This document shows, one piece after another, positions 18,033 through 27,380 of a stretch of DNA of 64,000 nt. The translations under genes and the position numbers were made by a program. This DNA is from CAVVEQ01 sp963806635 (GTDB lineage: Bacteria; Chloroflexota; Anaerolineae; Anaerolineales; Anaerolineaceae), in the NCBI GenBank assembly GCA_963806635.1, contig CAWDZA010000002.1, positions 1 through 64,000 on the forward strand, in the 5' to 3' direction. Below the pieces are notes generated by a model that was not told the origin of the DNA, did no database searches, and saw nothing but the letters and a program-made list of their open reading frames with translations. Each line of letters begins with the position of its first letter. Positions within the stretch are counted from its first letter, which is position 1.

Positions 18033-18986
18033 TTATCCAGAGATCAGGAGATGGCCCTTGACCTTATCCCCTTCGATATTGATAATGGCAGCCTTCAGAA
18101 TGCTTTCGGCGTATTCGCTGCCGGCGTTGATACACAGGGTGCGCCCGATGTGCTTGTGACCGGGGGACTCGTGGATGTGACCGTGCAGGCCGAGCATGGG
18201 CTGCACCTTCTCGATAAATTCACGGGTGGCGTGAGCCCCGGCGCCTTTCATGATCACCTGCCCGCCCATGGTGACGATCTTCAGGTTGGCATCCAGCTCG
18301 GGGCAGGAATCCAACCCCGAGTCTATGGGCGGCACGTGCAGCACGGCGATCGTTTTCGCCGGGTTCTGCACCATGGCTGCCAGTTCATCGTTTTTATTTT
18401 TAAGATCCGGTTCTTCAAGGTCGCGCACGCACTTCCAGGGGGTCATGTTGGCATAGGAGCAGCCCACAAGTTCGTGCTCGTCGTCGATCATATTGCGGCT
18501 CATGTCGGGATTCTTAATGTTGGGGAATTCCCGGATAACGTCATCGATCGAGAACAGGTCATCGTTGCCGGGCATAAAGAACAGCTTGATGTTCTTGGGG
18601 GTCAACTTTTCCTCCGCCAGGATCATCCATTCGCGCACGCGCTGGCACATCTCTTTTTCAAACCGCTCACTCATGGCGGCGGGGTCGTGCTCCAGGTGGT
18701 CGGCCTCATCTTTTTCCAGCACGATCGGGTAAAAACCGACGCTGGAAATGGTCTTCTTAAATTTATCGATCTCCTCCGGGGTTTGGCAGTCGGTGCGGCC
18801 GCCGAAAAGGTAGCCGGTGTAGACCCCGTTGCCTTCGTTCACGATCGGGATCATGCCCTTACCGGTCACGTCGCCACCCACGATCAGCACGTTGGCCTGG
18901 TACTGGAAGGCGGCGTTGATGAATTTTCTAAAAACGGTATCGGAGCCGTGAAAATCGGATCCGTACAAAATGCGGGTCATTTTCAT
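18033..18986 (-). CDS. Calcineurin-like metallophosphoesterase
   Basis: 317 residues with the full dimetal motif series: GSDFHGS (about 9-15), VGGDVTGKG (about 37-45), MPGNDDLF (about 138-145), a histidine in VLHVPP (about 219) and GLHGHIHES (about 271-279). Such proteins hydrolyse phosphomono- or diesters; the substrate is not evident. ATG 18986 follows AAGGA. It leads the aminotransferase/nucleotidyltransferase group and may be separated from the permease gene by the hairpin at 19125-19153. Confidence 0.9.
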   Translation of the reverse strand: MKMTRILYGSDFHGSDTVFRKFINAAFQYQANVLIVGGDVTGKGMIPIVNEGNGVYTGYLFGGRTDCQTPEEIDKFKKTISSVGFYPIVLEKDEADHLEHDPAAMSERFEKEMCQRVREWMILAEEKLTPKNIKLFFMPGNDDLFSIDDVIREFPNIKNPDMSRNMIDDEHELVGCSYANMTPWKCVRDLEEPDLKNKNDELAAMVQNPAKTIAVLHVPPIDSGLDSCPELDANLKIVTMGGQVIMKGAGAHATREFIEKVQPMLGLHGHIHESPGHKHIGRTLCINAGSEYAESILKAAIINIEGDKVKGHLLISG

Positions 18987-19124
18987 TGATCAATCCTTAT
19001 TCAATTTTTTGGATCTCCAAGCGGGCCTGAGAGCCAGGGAAGCATCGATTGCTTTGGGTTGATCCTTCTCTGGGCCTCATCCGAAGGGTTTCCTTCGAAG
19101 TGGAGATTTTCAGTTTTGAATGCT

Positions 19125-19153
19125 GGAGCCAGGGAATTCACTTCCCTGGCTCC
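19125..19153 (-). terminator. Inverted repeat downstream of the permease gene
   Basis: GGAGCCAGGGAA (19125-19136) pairs with TTCCCTGGCTCC (19142-19153), 12 bp perfect. There is no T tract, so it may be an RNA-stabilising hairpin rather than a true terminator. Confidence 0.5.
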
Positions 19154-19170
19154 AACTACCAATGCTAATC

Positions 19171-20805
19171 TTAAACAGGCGGGATCGACTGGAAGGTCCA
19201 GTTGATATCGATGCCCTCTTTTTTCATGCGGTACCAGCGGGCCACGTAGAACACGATGAAGCCGCTGGCGAAGAAGCCGATCAGGGTGCCGATGGTTCCG
19301 GTCCCGATGCGGCCGCCGACCGCCGGATAGAGGAAGGAGGCGATGATCATCCAGGCCAGGTAGCACAGGGTGATGGTGCCCATGACGGTGATCACGGGAA
19401 CCTTGCCCCATTTCCTCTTCACAAACGCCGAGGCGTTTTCGAAGAGGTCAGGCTTGCGGAACGGGAAGAGCACCACTGCCAGCACTGGCACAAGCTGCGT
19501 CCAGGTGGCGAAGAACACGAAGTTGAGCTGGGCGCCCATCACGCTGCCGGGCCACCATAAGCCGGAGGCATCCAAGACGCCGATCCAGGCGATGACCGTG
19601 ATGATGGCGATGGCCACGATCGGGCTGCGCCATTTGGGGTGCACATAGCAGACCCACTCAGGGATCAGGCGGTCGAAGGACCAGGCGAAGATGATCCGGC
19701 TGCAGTAGAAGAAGTAGGTCTGTGCCAGGTTGATCGTCAGATAGAACCAGGCGATCGCCACCGTCCAGAGCAGCAGGATGTTCGGCTGCAGAATGGCGGC
19801 ATAGAACGTGATCCACGGCATCGGGGTGGCATCTGCCACACCGGCATTGCTCAGGTAGCTTTCCGAGGCGATCCACTCCAATGGAACCAGGCGCTGCAGC
19901 AGGATGGCTGCCACAACGAAGATCGCCCAGCTTACCACCAGCGAGGAGATGCTGCCTGCCAACAGGGTCTTATCCGCCTGCTTCACCTCACCGGCGAAGA
20001 AGGTGGGAATGTAGTACCCGTAGAAGATCCAGAAGCCCATGATCAACCCGGCCAGGCTCATCAACGCCACGTTCGGGTTGGTGACCATGCCGTTATCCTT
20101 GGCGAGCTGGATGCGGCTGGCATACGATCCGGGACCCATGAACTGGTCCCAGGCGGTCTGGAATTTTTCGGGGGTTCCGCTGCCCAACTGGAAGTAGAGG
20201 ATGACCCAGGCGATGATGCCCAGGAAGAAGCCCACTTCCAGGATGCGCACGATGGTCTTGGTGGGCAGGATCATGAGCACGAACGTGATGATCGTGCAGA
20301 TCGTCCCGACGATCGCGATACCGGCAGGGGTGGAGCTCCAGTTGGCGAATTCCACCATTTGGGGATTCGCCGTGACAATGCCCATCGTGCGGAAAAGCAC
20401 GGGGAAGGCTGTCTTGGGGATCCACGCGATCAACGAACCGGCCACCATCGCGCTGAAGATGACCAGGGTCCAGCTGGCCGAGAAGGCCAGCGGGGCGCTG
20501 AGCGTGCGGCTGCCCAGCGTGTAATCCGCCGCGGAGCGCGGCATTGCAGCACCAATAACGGAGTAGGTGTAGGCATGGAACAGGCAGAAGAACATCGCCA
20601 CGGTGAGCACACCGATGATGCTGCTGCCCGGCCAAACACCCGCCACCCAGGAGAAGGGGATCAGCCCGGATGATGAGAGGCTGATGCAGTGAATGCCAAA
20701 GACCATCGCGCCAAAAACACCAATGGTCCTGACGAGGCCAGAGCTCTTGCGTGCGTAGAGCTTACGATCGGTTGTTCCCCCGGTAGGGGTAACCATTTCA
20801 GCCAT
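19171..20805 (-). CDS. APC family amino acid/polyamine permease
   Basis: About 544 residues with roughly twelve hydrophobic helices. The first helix region carries GVFGAMVFGIHCISLSSSG, in the position of the substrate-binding helix of APC transporters, and the C-terminus extends past the last helix with a short polar tail. Start ATG 20805 follows AGGAGG; the upstream TTG/ATG candidates in frame lack a site. The GntR gene 158 bases upstream on the same strand is its likely regulator. The substrate may be the compound degraded by the downstream genes (inference). Confidence 0.85.
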   Translation of the reverse strand: MAEMVTPTGGTTDRKLYARKSSGLVRTIGVFGAMVFGIHCISLSSSGLIPFSWVAGVWPGSSIIGVLTVAMFFCLFHAYTYSVIGAAMPRSAADYTLGSRTLSAPLAFSASWTLVIFSAMVAGSLIAWIPKTAFPVLFRTMGIVTANPQMVEFANWSSTPAGIAIVGTICTIITFVLMILPTKTIVRILEVGFFLGIIAWVILYFQLGSGTPEKFQTAWDQFMGPGSYASRIQLAKDNGMVTNPNVALMSLAGLIMGFWIFYGYYIPTFFAGEVKQADKTLLAGSISSLVVSWAIFVVAAILLQRLVPLEWIASESYLSNAGVADATPMPWITFYAAILQPNILLLWTVAIAWFYLTINLAQTYFFYCSRIIFAWSFDRLIPEWVCYVHPKWRSPIVAIAIITVIAWIGVLDASGLWWPGSVMGAQLNFVFFATWTQLVPVLAVVLFPFRKPDLFENASAFVKRKWGKVPVITVMGTITLCYLAWMIIASFLYPAVGGRIGTGTIGTLIGFFASGFIVFYVARWYRMKKEGIDINWTFQSIPPV

Positions 20806-20963
20806 TGCTTTCCTCCTAATCAAAGTTTTCTAAGTTACTTGGCACATACTGCAACTGCTTAAAAAGAACGACCCTTTGCCACCTCCTTTCCCTGGAAAGG
20901 GCCCTTGAGCCATGCAGGGAGAAACTGTGAAAATCGAAAGATAAAACCTTGGCTCAAGCGCGC

Positions 20964-21740
20964 TCATTCCAGATTCACCTCAGCGTGGATGCGGGCATAA
21001 TCACTGCGTAAAAAATCCTGCGAGTATTCAACCGGATCGCCGGTTTCCCGGTCTATCATGATCTGGCTGATCATCAGCAAAGGGAAGCCGTCTCCCACCC
21101 GCAACTGGTCAGCGACGTCATCGCTGGCAGCCACTGCTTCGATCGTTTGATTAATTTTACTCACTTTCACTCCGTACGCTTTGGAAAGCAGGTCGGAGAT
21201 GGAAGTTTTTTCCAGGTCAAATTCCTCCAATCCCTGGCAGCGCGAGCAGGGGAAGTAGTTGCGCTCCAGCGTCACCGGAACGTGGTTGGCGAAACGCAGG
21301 ATGACGATGCGGTAAAGCGAATGGCCGATCTCCACTCCCAGCTTTTCCGCCAGGCGGCGGCTGGCGGGCACCTGCCCGAATTCCAGCAGCTGGCTGCCGG
21401 TGGCGATGTTGCGCGCGCGCATGGTTTCCATATAGTGGATCAGGTCACCGCTCTCATAGGTCACCTTGGGGCGCGCCACATAGGTGCCCGAGCCGTGGCG
21501 CCGCTCCAGCAAACCTTCGTTCACCAGCTCGGTAAGCGCCTTGCGGATGGTCATGCGGCTCACTTCCAGCTCATCGGAAAGATCGCGTTCGGAGGGGATG
21601 CGTGAATCCGGCGGCAGCTTGCCGGAAAGGATCTGTTCGGCCAGGTACTCCTGGATCTGCACGTAGATGGGCTTGGATATCTCGGCAGCCACCTGGGCCG
21701 GTTCGCGATAGTAGGAGTTAAATCGGGCGACTTTCTGCAT
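20964..21740 (-). CDS. GntR family regulator, HutC/UTRA type
   Basis: 258 residues. The N-terminal winged helix is clear: PIYVQIQEYLAEQI, IPSERDLSDELEVSRMTIRK and GLLERRHGSGTYVA (about 25-90). The C-terminal UTRA ligand domain starts near residue 110 and includes YRIVILRFANHVPVTLERNY. Such proteins bind a small metabolite and release DNA. The gene heads the minus-strand block of permease, phosphoesterase, aminotransferase and kinase genes. Related GGTATA motifs lie just upstream and may be its operators. Confidence 0.92.
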   Translation of the reverse strand: MQKVARFNSYYREPAQVAAEISKPIYVQIQEYLAEQILSGKLPPDSRIPSERDLSDELEVSRMTIRKALTELVNEGLLERRHGSGTYVARPKVTYESGDLIHYMETMRARNIATGSQLLEFGQVPASRRLAEKLGVEIGHSLYRIVILRFANHVPVTLERNYFPCSRCQGLEEFDLEKTSISDLLSKAYGVKVSKINQTIEAVAASDDVADQLRVGDGFPLLMISQIMIDRETGDPVEYSQDFLRSDYARIHAEVNLE

Positions 21741-21751
21741 AAGTGGTAAGT

Positions 21752-21899
21752 GGTATAGCCCAAAAAGCAGGTGTAATTTAACGATAATTTAATGTATTGT
21801 GAAGATTATAGCGATTTTCAGGCAGTTTTTCAATAGGCATCTGGAAAAATGGGTATACCTCTTTAGAATCCCCAGAAGAAACCGAAAAGTGGTATATCC
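21752..21899. promoter_or_regulatory. Candidate GntR operator sites (three GGTATA motifs)
   Basis: Upstream of the GntR gene: GGTATAGCC (21752-21760), GGTATACC (21852-21859, perfect palindrome) and GGTATATCC (21891-21899). The first and third are both preceded by AAGT. HutC-type regulators often bind palindromes with a GTxTAxAC-like core. The placement suggests autoregulation, and the gene-free stretch 21741-22032 otherwise holds only the hairpin at 21946. Confidence 0.45.
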
Positions 21900-21945
21900 C
21901 CGCAGTCGTATTCCTGGGACTGATCGCCAAAAAAGGCACCGGAAG

Positions 21946-21981
21946 CTAAAAACTCCCCTCTTTTCAAAAGGGGGCTTTTAG
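21946..21981. terminator. Hairpin upstream of the Ddl-like gene
   Basis: CTAAAA (21946-21951) pairs with TTTTAG (21976-21981), enclosing a CCCC/GGGG stem and A/T-rich loop. It could be a terminator of an incoming plus-strand transcript or part of the leader of the gene at 22033. Confidence 0.45.
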
Positions 21982-22032
21982 TTACAATTGCCCGATATTT
22001 AAAAAGCGAGGTGCCCTACCTGCCAAAGGATC

Positions 22033-23058
22033 ATGAAAAAACCAGTCATAGCCTATCTCTACAACGTCCGCCATAATTATCCCGACCCCGACGACCCCCA
22101 AACCCAGCTGGAAGTGGATTTTGACGACCCTGAGACCATCGAATGGATGATCACCCACTTTAAGAACTGCGGGTACGAGGTGCTACCCATTGAGGCGGAT
22201 CACGAGGCATTCAACAAGCTCCTTCACCAGCGCGAGCGCATCACCGTCGCCTATAACTACTCACTGGGTCTGCGCGGGCGAGACCGCTACGCCCAGATGC
22301 CCGCCATCCTTGAGATGCTAGGCATCCCCTACACTGGTTCGCAGCCGCTGGTGCAGGCAATTGTGCAGACCAAACCGATGATGAAGGATGTGCTGATCGC
22401 TAACGGCATCCCCACCCTGCCCTACCAGATCTTCAACCATGGCGATGAACCGCTCAAGAAGGGAGTGACTTTCCCGCTCATTGTCAAACCAGAGTCGCAG
22501 GGTTCCTCGGCTGGGATCACAAATAAAAGCGTTGTGCATAATGATAAAGAGCTGCGCGCCCAGGTGGCGGAGGTGATGGCGCTTTTTGGCACCCCGGTCT
22601 TTGCCGAGCCTTTCATCACCGGTCGCGAATTCTCGCTGGGCATGCTGGGCAACAACCCGCCCCAGTTCCTGCCCATCGTGGAGGCGGATTATGGCACCCT
22701 GCCGGCAGGCTACCTGCCCCTGGATTCGCTGGAAGTCAAGTGGATCATTGAGGAAGAAGCCCCCGAGCACCTGGTCTGCCCGGCGCGCATCGACGACCAG
22801 CTGAAGACCAGGCTCGAAACCATTTGCCAGCAGGCTTGGGACGCGCTGGGGATCAATGACCTGTGCCGCATCGACGTTCGTTTGGATACAAAAGGCAATC
22901 CTTTCATTCTGGATATCAACTCCCCCCCTGGAATGATCCCGCCCGAGGTCTCGGTCACCTCCTATTTCCCGCTGGAGGCGCGCGCCGCCGGCATCGATTA
23001 CGAGATGCTGATCCAGGCCATCATCGGGCATGCGCTGAAACGGTACGGACGCGATTGA
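22033..23058 (+). CDS. D-alanine--D-alanine ligase-like ATP-grasp protein
   Basis: 341 residues. ATP-grasp landmarks: FPLIVKPESQGSSAGI (about 149-164, ATP-binding loop), VFAEPFITGREFSLGML (about 191-207), CRIDVRLD (about 278-285) and DINSPPGMIPPE (about 296-307, metal and phosphate residues). This is the Ddl fold. The N-terminus (MKKPVIAYLYNVRHNYPDPD) departs from the usual GGxSxE opening of true D-Ala-D-Ala ligases, so it may ligate another pair of amino acids. It appears monocistronic, with a lipoprotein gene downstream. Confidence 0.8.
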   Translation: MKKPVIAYLYNVRHNYPDPDDPQTQLEVDFDDPETIEWMITHFKNCGYEVLPIEADHEAFNKLLHQRERITVAYNYSLGLRGRDRYAQMPAILEMLGIPYTGSQPLVQAIVQTKPMMKDVLIANGIPTLPYQIFNHGDEPLKKGVTFPLIVKPESQGSSAGITNKSVVHNDKELRAQVAEVMALFGTPVFAEPFITGREFSLGMLGNNPPQFLPIVEADYGTLPAGYLPLDSLEVKWIIEEEAPEHLVCPARIDDQLKTRLETICQQAWDALGINDLCRIDVRLDTKGNPFILDINSPPGMIPPEVSVTSYFPLEARAAGIDYEMLIQAIIGHALKRYGRD

Positions 23059-23154
23059 ATGTCTTTGCGAGACCCCACGATCGTTGTCGTGGGCGCTCTG
23101 CGTCGGTTGCAATCTAGCCTCAGGTATCAACTGTCGACACTTCCAGGAAAATGC

Positions 23155-23703
23155 ATGTTAAGAAAACGGCTTGTTTCGATAGTATTGCTGGTCGCGATCG
23201 CTTTGCTTACCCTGGGCTGCGCGAACCCCGAGGCGGAGTATAAGACGCAGCTTCAGGACGCGCTGCTGAAATACGACCAATGGAACCAGGCATCTGTAGT
23301 TGCGTTCAACCAACTTCAGGATGCAAAGACCACCGGCAACCCCGATGTCACTTATGGTCAGCTAATCACCAACGCCATCCAGAGCCACAATTCGGGGGAT
23401 ACCCGCCGCGCGGATCTGACCTGGGATCGCGCCGATTTTGACGCGGTCAAGGGGCAGGCGCAGATGGTCTACGACGGTGCCCGTCCGCTGCTGACCGAGC
23501 TGGAGAAAATGACCCCCACCGACAAGATGAAAGACCCGCACCTGATCCTTCAGGAATGCGTCAAGTACCAGATGAACATCGCCGCCACTCTTTTAATATT
23601 TTTAAATGACAATAAATTCGAACCGGTGAATTATTCCACCAAGCCCTGCCAGGATGTGGATCTGGCGTTGGCAGCGCTACGGCAATACGCGGAGAAGAAG
23701 TAA
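23155..23703 (+). CDS. Putative lipoprotein
   Basis: 182 residues. ATG 23155 is chosen since AGGAAA precedes it and it starts a signal peptide MLRKRLVSIVLLVAIALL followed by the lipobox LTLGC (Cys near residue 23). The mature part is mainly helical and polar, with no recognised domain. A longer frame open from 23059 would add 32 residues but would bury the signal peptide. It probably sits on the outer face of the cytoplasmic membrane. A terminator follows. Confidence 0.75.
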   Translation: MLRKRLVSIVLLVAIALLTLGCANPEAEYKTQLQDALLKYDQWNQASVVAFNQLQDAKTTGNPDVTYGQLITNAIQSHNSGDTRRADLTWDRADFDAVKGQAQMVYDGARPLLTELEKMTPTDKMKDPHLILQECVKYQMNIAATLLIFLNDNKFEPVNYSTKPCQDVDLALAALRQYAEKK

Positions 23704-23748
23704 AAAATGGTTGAAGGGTTGATTGGTTGATAAGTTGATTAGAGAATG

Positions 23749-23780
23749 GGCTGCCTTGAAATCAGGCAGCCTGTTTTTTG
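23749..23780 (+). terminator. Rho-independent terminator
   Basis: GGCTGCC (23749-23755) pairs with GGCAGCC (23765-23771), followed by TGTTTTTTG. It ends the lipoprotein transcript. Confidence 0.85.
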
Positions 23781-23836
23781 TTAATCACTATAATAATATG
23801 TAGACAAAATTCCAACCTAACCCCAGGAGACGCGAT

Positions 23837-24235
23837 ATGACCGCAATCAAATACCTCAGCCCCGAATGGACCGCGGAAGCCCAGCAGCGCCTGCGCAGCC
23901 AGCTGGATCCCGAGACCATGAAGCACCTGACCTCTTCCATGCTCACGGTCTACCACCACTGCCCGGATGGGCAGGACCGCGCGCTCTACTATAAGATCGA
24001 GGATGGCATCTTTACGGATATTTCAGTCCGGCAGGAACCCTTTCCGGAGGCGGAGTTCATCATCAGCGGGGATTACGAGACCTTCGCGAAGATCTCGCGC
24101 GCCGAACTGGGCTCGCGCTCCGCGCTGATGACCGGCAAGCTGCGCCTGACCGGCAACATGGTCAAAGCCCTCAGCCTGGCATCCATCGTGGACCGCTTCA
24201 ACAAGGTCCTTTCCGAGATCCCCTGCGAGTACTAG
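23837..24235 (+). CDS. SCP2 sterol-transfer-like domain protein
   Basis: 132 residues: a stand-alone sterol-carrier-protein-2 fold, predicted to bind a lipid or acyl group in a hydrophobic pocket. Matching features are YKIEDGIFTDISV, the AEFIISGDYETFAKI strand-helix pair and the C-terminal GKLRLTGNMVKALSLASI, where the GKL-x-x-G segment is typical. ATG 23837 follows CAGGAG. The next gene starts 8 bases downstream, so it is co-transcribed with the M24 peptidase. Confidence 0.8.
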   Translation: MTAIKYLSPEWTAEAQQRLRSQLDPETMKHLTSSMLTVYHHCPDGQDRALYYKIEDGIFTDISVRQEPFPEAEFIISGDYETFAKISRAELGSRSALMTGKLRLTGNMVKALSLASIVDRFNKVLSEIPCEY

Positions 24236-24243
24236 GAGCAGCC

Positions 24244-25457
24244 ATGACGAGCGATCCTTATTTCATCGATTTTCCGGCACGGATCAAATCCATCCAGCGC
24301 GAGATGGCGAAGGACGGGGTGGATGTCTACCTCGGCTCGCGCCTGCGCACGCTCTCCTGGACGACCGACGCCTTCTTCCCCTGGCGCTCCTACATCGTCA
24401 TCCCAGCCGAGGGGCTGCCGACCGCGTTCACCTTTGTGATCGACGCCGCCCGCGCGGGGGATGATTCCTGGCTGGATGCCGACCACGTGCTGGGCTTTGC
24501 CCCCATGGGCGGGCAGGACCAGATCACCGCGGTCAGCGAGCTGATCCTGAAGCACCTGAAGGGCAAAAAAGGCACGGTGGGGGTGGAAGCGGGCATGTCC
24601 AACTACCTGCCCGAGGGCAACCTGACCCACTACGAGTACCAGGCATTCGAGAGCGCCCTGCCCGGGGTGAAACTGATCAACGCGCTGGATATCATCGACC
24701 GGCTGGCGGTGATCAAGGAACCCGGCGAGATCAACCGCTTCCGCAAGGCCGGGGCGATGGCGGATGCCGGGCACGTGGCGGTCTACAACGCCATCATCAA
24801 TGGCGGCTTCAAGAAGTACACCGAGACCGAGATCGCCGGGATCGCCGCGATGGGCATGCGCGAGGCCGGCTCCACCTGGGAGTGGTCCTTCACCGGCGGC
24901 AACGAGATCGCCTCCGGCTACCGCACCGGCTACATGGGCGGCGCCTGCACGCCCCCCACGGAGAAACGCCTGATGCCCGGCGAGGCGTTCACCGTCGATC
25001 TGCACTCCATCTACCGCCTGTGCGTGGGCGACCACACCCACAACTACCTGCTGGCTCCCGCCACCGAACGGCAGCAGTGGCACGCCCGGAACTTTGTGGA
25101 TATCGTTTCGCTCGTGCCTGAAGACCTACAAGGCCGGGCATCACCCCCTCCAGCCTGGCGGACGAGATGCTGATCTTCTGCGAGGAGCGCGGGTTTGCCG
25201 AATACATGGTGCCGGGGTTCGAGCACGGCATCGGCATGCTGGGCGACGAGTGGCGCATCGGGCGCAACGACGGCCCCTTCCCCTACTGGACCAACCCGGA
25301 CCACGTCTATGAGCCCAACGAGATGCTGATCTGCGCCATGCAGTACGCCTGCCCCGAGGAGCAGATCGGTTTCCGCTATGAAAATGCCATCCTGATCACG
25401 CAGGATGGCTGCGAGACGATGTCCAAAACGCCGCTGGGGGTGGAAGTGATCGAGTAA
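24244..25457 (+). CDS. M24 family metallopeptidase, Xaa-Pro/creatinase type (two frameshifts)
   Basis: About 403 residues: an N-terminal creatinase-like domain followed by a pita-bread metallopeptidase domain. Metal-binding residues can be traced in FTVDLHSIYRLCVGDHTHN (two Asp), FEHGIGML (His) and FRYENAILIT (last Glu). The canonical first Glu segment is altered (EMLICAMQYACPEE). The frame moves one base near 25112 (between SLV and LKTYKAG) and another near 25145 (before ITPSSLADEM). Removing one base at each gives an intact enzyme. It overlaps no gene but is 8 bases after the SCP2-like gene. Confidence 0.82.
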
Positions 25458-25474
25458 TAATAACCAACGCAAAA

Positions 25475-25512
25475 ATGCGAGGTTTTACAAATATGCCTCG
25501 CATTTATTATTT
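25475..25512. terminator. Bidirectional terminator
   Basis: ATGCGAGG (25475-25482) pairs with CCTCGCAT (25496-25503), flanked by AAAAA on the left and TTATTATTTTT on the right. It separates the M24 gene from the convergent AT-rich gene. Confidence 0.8.
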
Positions 25513-26238
25513 TTGACTGCTAATCCAACGACCGATTTGATGAAAATATTCGTTCGTGAGCCCTTTAAAAACTGGGTGTTTGATGGAAACAAAGAGAGTA
25601 TCTTTCTTTTTTAAGTATTTAATATCTAAATTCCGATCGAAATTCATTGGACCTGCAACTACCCTTTCCCAATATTCTTCATTGGATTGACCATAGAAGA
25701 CAACAACCCCAGGATGGTTTTCTTCGATCAACCAGCGCAGATATTTTATACGCGAGGGCAATGTTCTTTCCCGGTAATTATCCCTGGATATTAGCAAGGG
25801 ATGGTCTGTCCAATTGGAATATCGCCATTGATTTACGCTAGGTGACGCAAGCGGAAGGAGTTCCAGCAAACTTGTGTTTTGATCGCTCCGGCCGAGATGG
25901 TTTTTTTGGTATTGCCGAACATCATCTGTGGTGATCTGTAGACCCTGGGAGGATAAATAGATGCGGATAAGTTTGTTCCAGGTGGATTGAAGCTTTACTG
26001 GTTCAATAAAGAATCTATGGATCCCAATAAGTTCATGGTACTTAGCCACATCTACAAGAGTCTTTTTCCCAAGCTTAACCCAGGCGTAAATCCTATTCTC
26101 AAATTCGTCTTTGGTATTTCCACCGCCCTCTTCCATACCAATGAACCAGAACTTTGATCGAACATCACCAAACCCAAAAAATTTATGGATGAATTCATTG
26201 ATCAATAAATTATCAATTTGATAATTTTCTATCACCAT
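25507..26238 (-). CDS. Uncharacterised protein in an AT-rich gene
   Basis: 243 residues. No family is firmly recognised. A motif FWFIGMEEGGG near residue 32 and a later GVVVFYGQSNEEYW recall the uracil-DNA-glycosylase fold (a glycine-rich loop with acidic residues after a strand), but this is only a resemblance. Base composition is visibly more AT-rich than the neighbours, and codon use differs (many AAA, ATT, TTT), which suggests recent acquisition. Its ATG 26238 overlaps the stop codon of the DUF2804 gene (ATGGTGA), so it is nonetheless coupled to it. Confidence 0.6.
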   Translation of the reverse strand: MVIENYQIDNLLINEFIHKFFGFGDVRSKFWFIGMEEGGGNTKDEFENRIYAWVKLGKKTLVDVAKYHELIGIHRFFIEPVKLQSTWNKLIRIYLSSQGLQITTDDVRQYQKNHLGRSDQNTSLLELLPLASPSVNQWRYSNWTDHPLLISRDNYRERTLPSRIKYLRWLIEENHPGVVVFYGQSNEEYWERVVAGPMNFDRNLDIKYLKKKDTLFVSIKHPVFKGLTNEYFHQIGRWISSQK

Positions 26239-27277
26239 TTCGCCTGGTGCTCCTCCGCCCAGCCGACCAGGTCCGTGATCTCAAGCTTTTTCCCTTCATC
26301 CGTCACGACCGTGCCGTTGTAGCGCCCGAACATCTGGTGCACCTCGCTGCGCAGGATGGCTAGGTCCGTTTTGGCATTCCGGTCAAAGAAGGGGGTGAAT
26401 ACCAGGTCAATGCGCTTATCCGCGGATTTCATCGTCCAGGGTTTCATGAAGTTCTGGTTGGAATAGGTGAAATCCACTTCGCCCAGTTTTTGGACTTTTC
26501 CATCCAGGATGAAGCAGTTCTCGGTGGCGGCGCGGGTATTCCCGAAAGCCGAAGCCCAGGTTTAATCCGATGGTCTGCTTACCTCCGGGCATAAAGCCGC
26601 TGGCGGAAGCCCACACCCAGAAGGACTTGTATTCCCAGATGCCCCTGCCCCAGTCCAGGTTGCCCAGGCAGGTCTTCGGATCCAGATCGTAGCGGATACC
26701 TGGATGATTCCACCCACCCCGAGGCGGGCATGCAGTTGGTCTTGCGGTTGTAATAGAATCGGTTGCCCGCAATGGGGATGGTTATGACCATGGATTCCTG
26801 CTCCGGGGGGCAGGCAAATGCAGCCTCGGCCTTCAGGGAGGTTCCGTTGGAAAAATTCGGCCAATTGACCCTGATCTCCCGCTTGCCGGGCAGCACGCTG
26901 AACTCCAGGCGCACCTTGCCGTCATCATAGGTACTGGTGCCTTCGGTGCTGTTGCGCGGCAGGCTCACCTTGCGGGAAAACGGCAGGGTCAGGGTCTTTT
27001 CGGTGTATTTGCCCGTATTGAACTCCAGCACGTAGGCAAAGATGGAAGCCAGGTAGCCCACATGGCTGACGGTGAAGGAGAAGAAATGGGTGGGGGTTGT
27101 GATGCCGTAGTAATCCCAGCGTTTGATGCGCATGGGCTGCCAGAAGCGCGGCGTGCCTTCGCTGCGGGCAGCTTCCAGGTTGCAATCCAGCAGCGGTTGC
27201 GGGCTCCAGCCCGTCTGTGCCAGGCTTCCATCCGGGTTTAAAAGCGGACCGGGTTTCGTGATCAGGGTTTGGGTCAT
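26232..27277 (-). CDS. DUF2804 family protein (two frameshifts)
   Basis: About 347 residues matching DUF2804, a family of unknown role with a two-part beta-sandwich resembling lipocalin-like hydroxyneurosporene synthase folds. Landmarks: LLNPDGSLAQTGWSPQPLL, RIKRWDYYGITTP, DPKTCLGNLDWGRGIWEY and FWVWASASGF. The frame moves one base near 26715 (before IRYDLDP) and another near 26542 (between NLGFGF and GNTRAAT). Both need one base removed; the C-terminal part ends WAEEHQAKW. Start ATG 27277. It is divergently arranged with the Mrp gene about 100 bases away. Confidence 0.78.
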
Positions 27278-27380
27278 CCTTCCCTCCGTGTTTTTTCTTG
27301 CCCTAATCCTATACCCGATGGGGGCAGGGCGTCAAATCATAGTAAAATAGGACAAAATTTATCCTGATTTTGGAGCGAGA

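Noticed and set aside
23059..23154. Longer start for the lipoprotein gene
   Set aside because: It would place 32 residues in front of a clear signal peptide and lipobox; ATG 23155 has the ribosome site.
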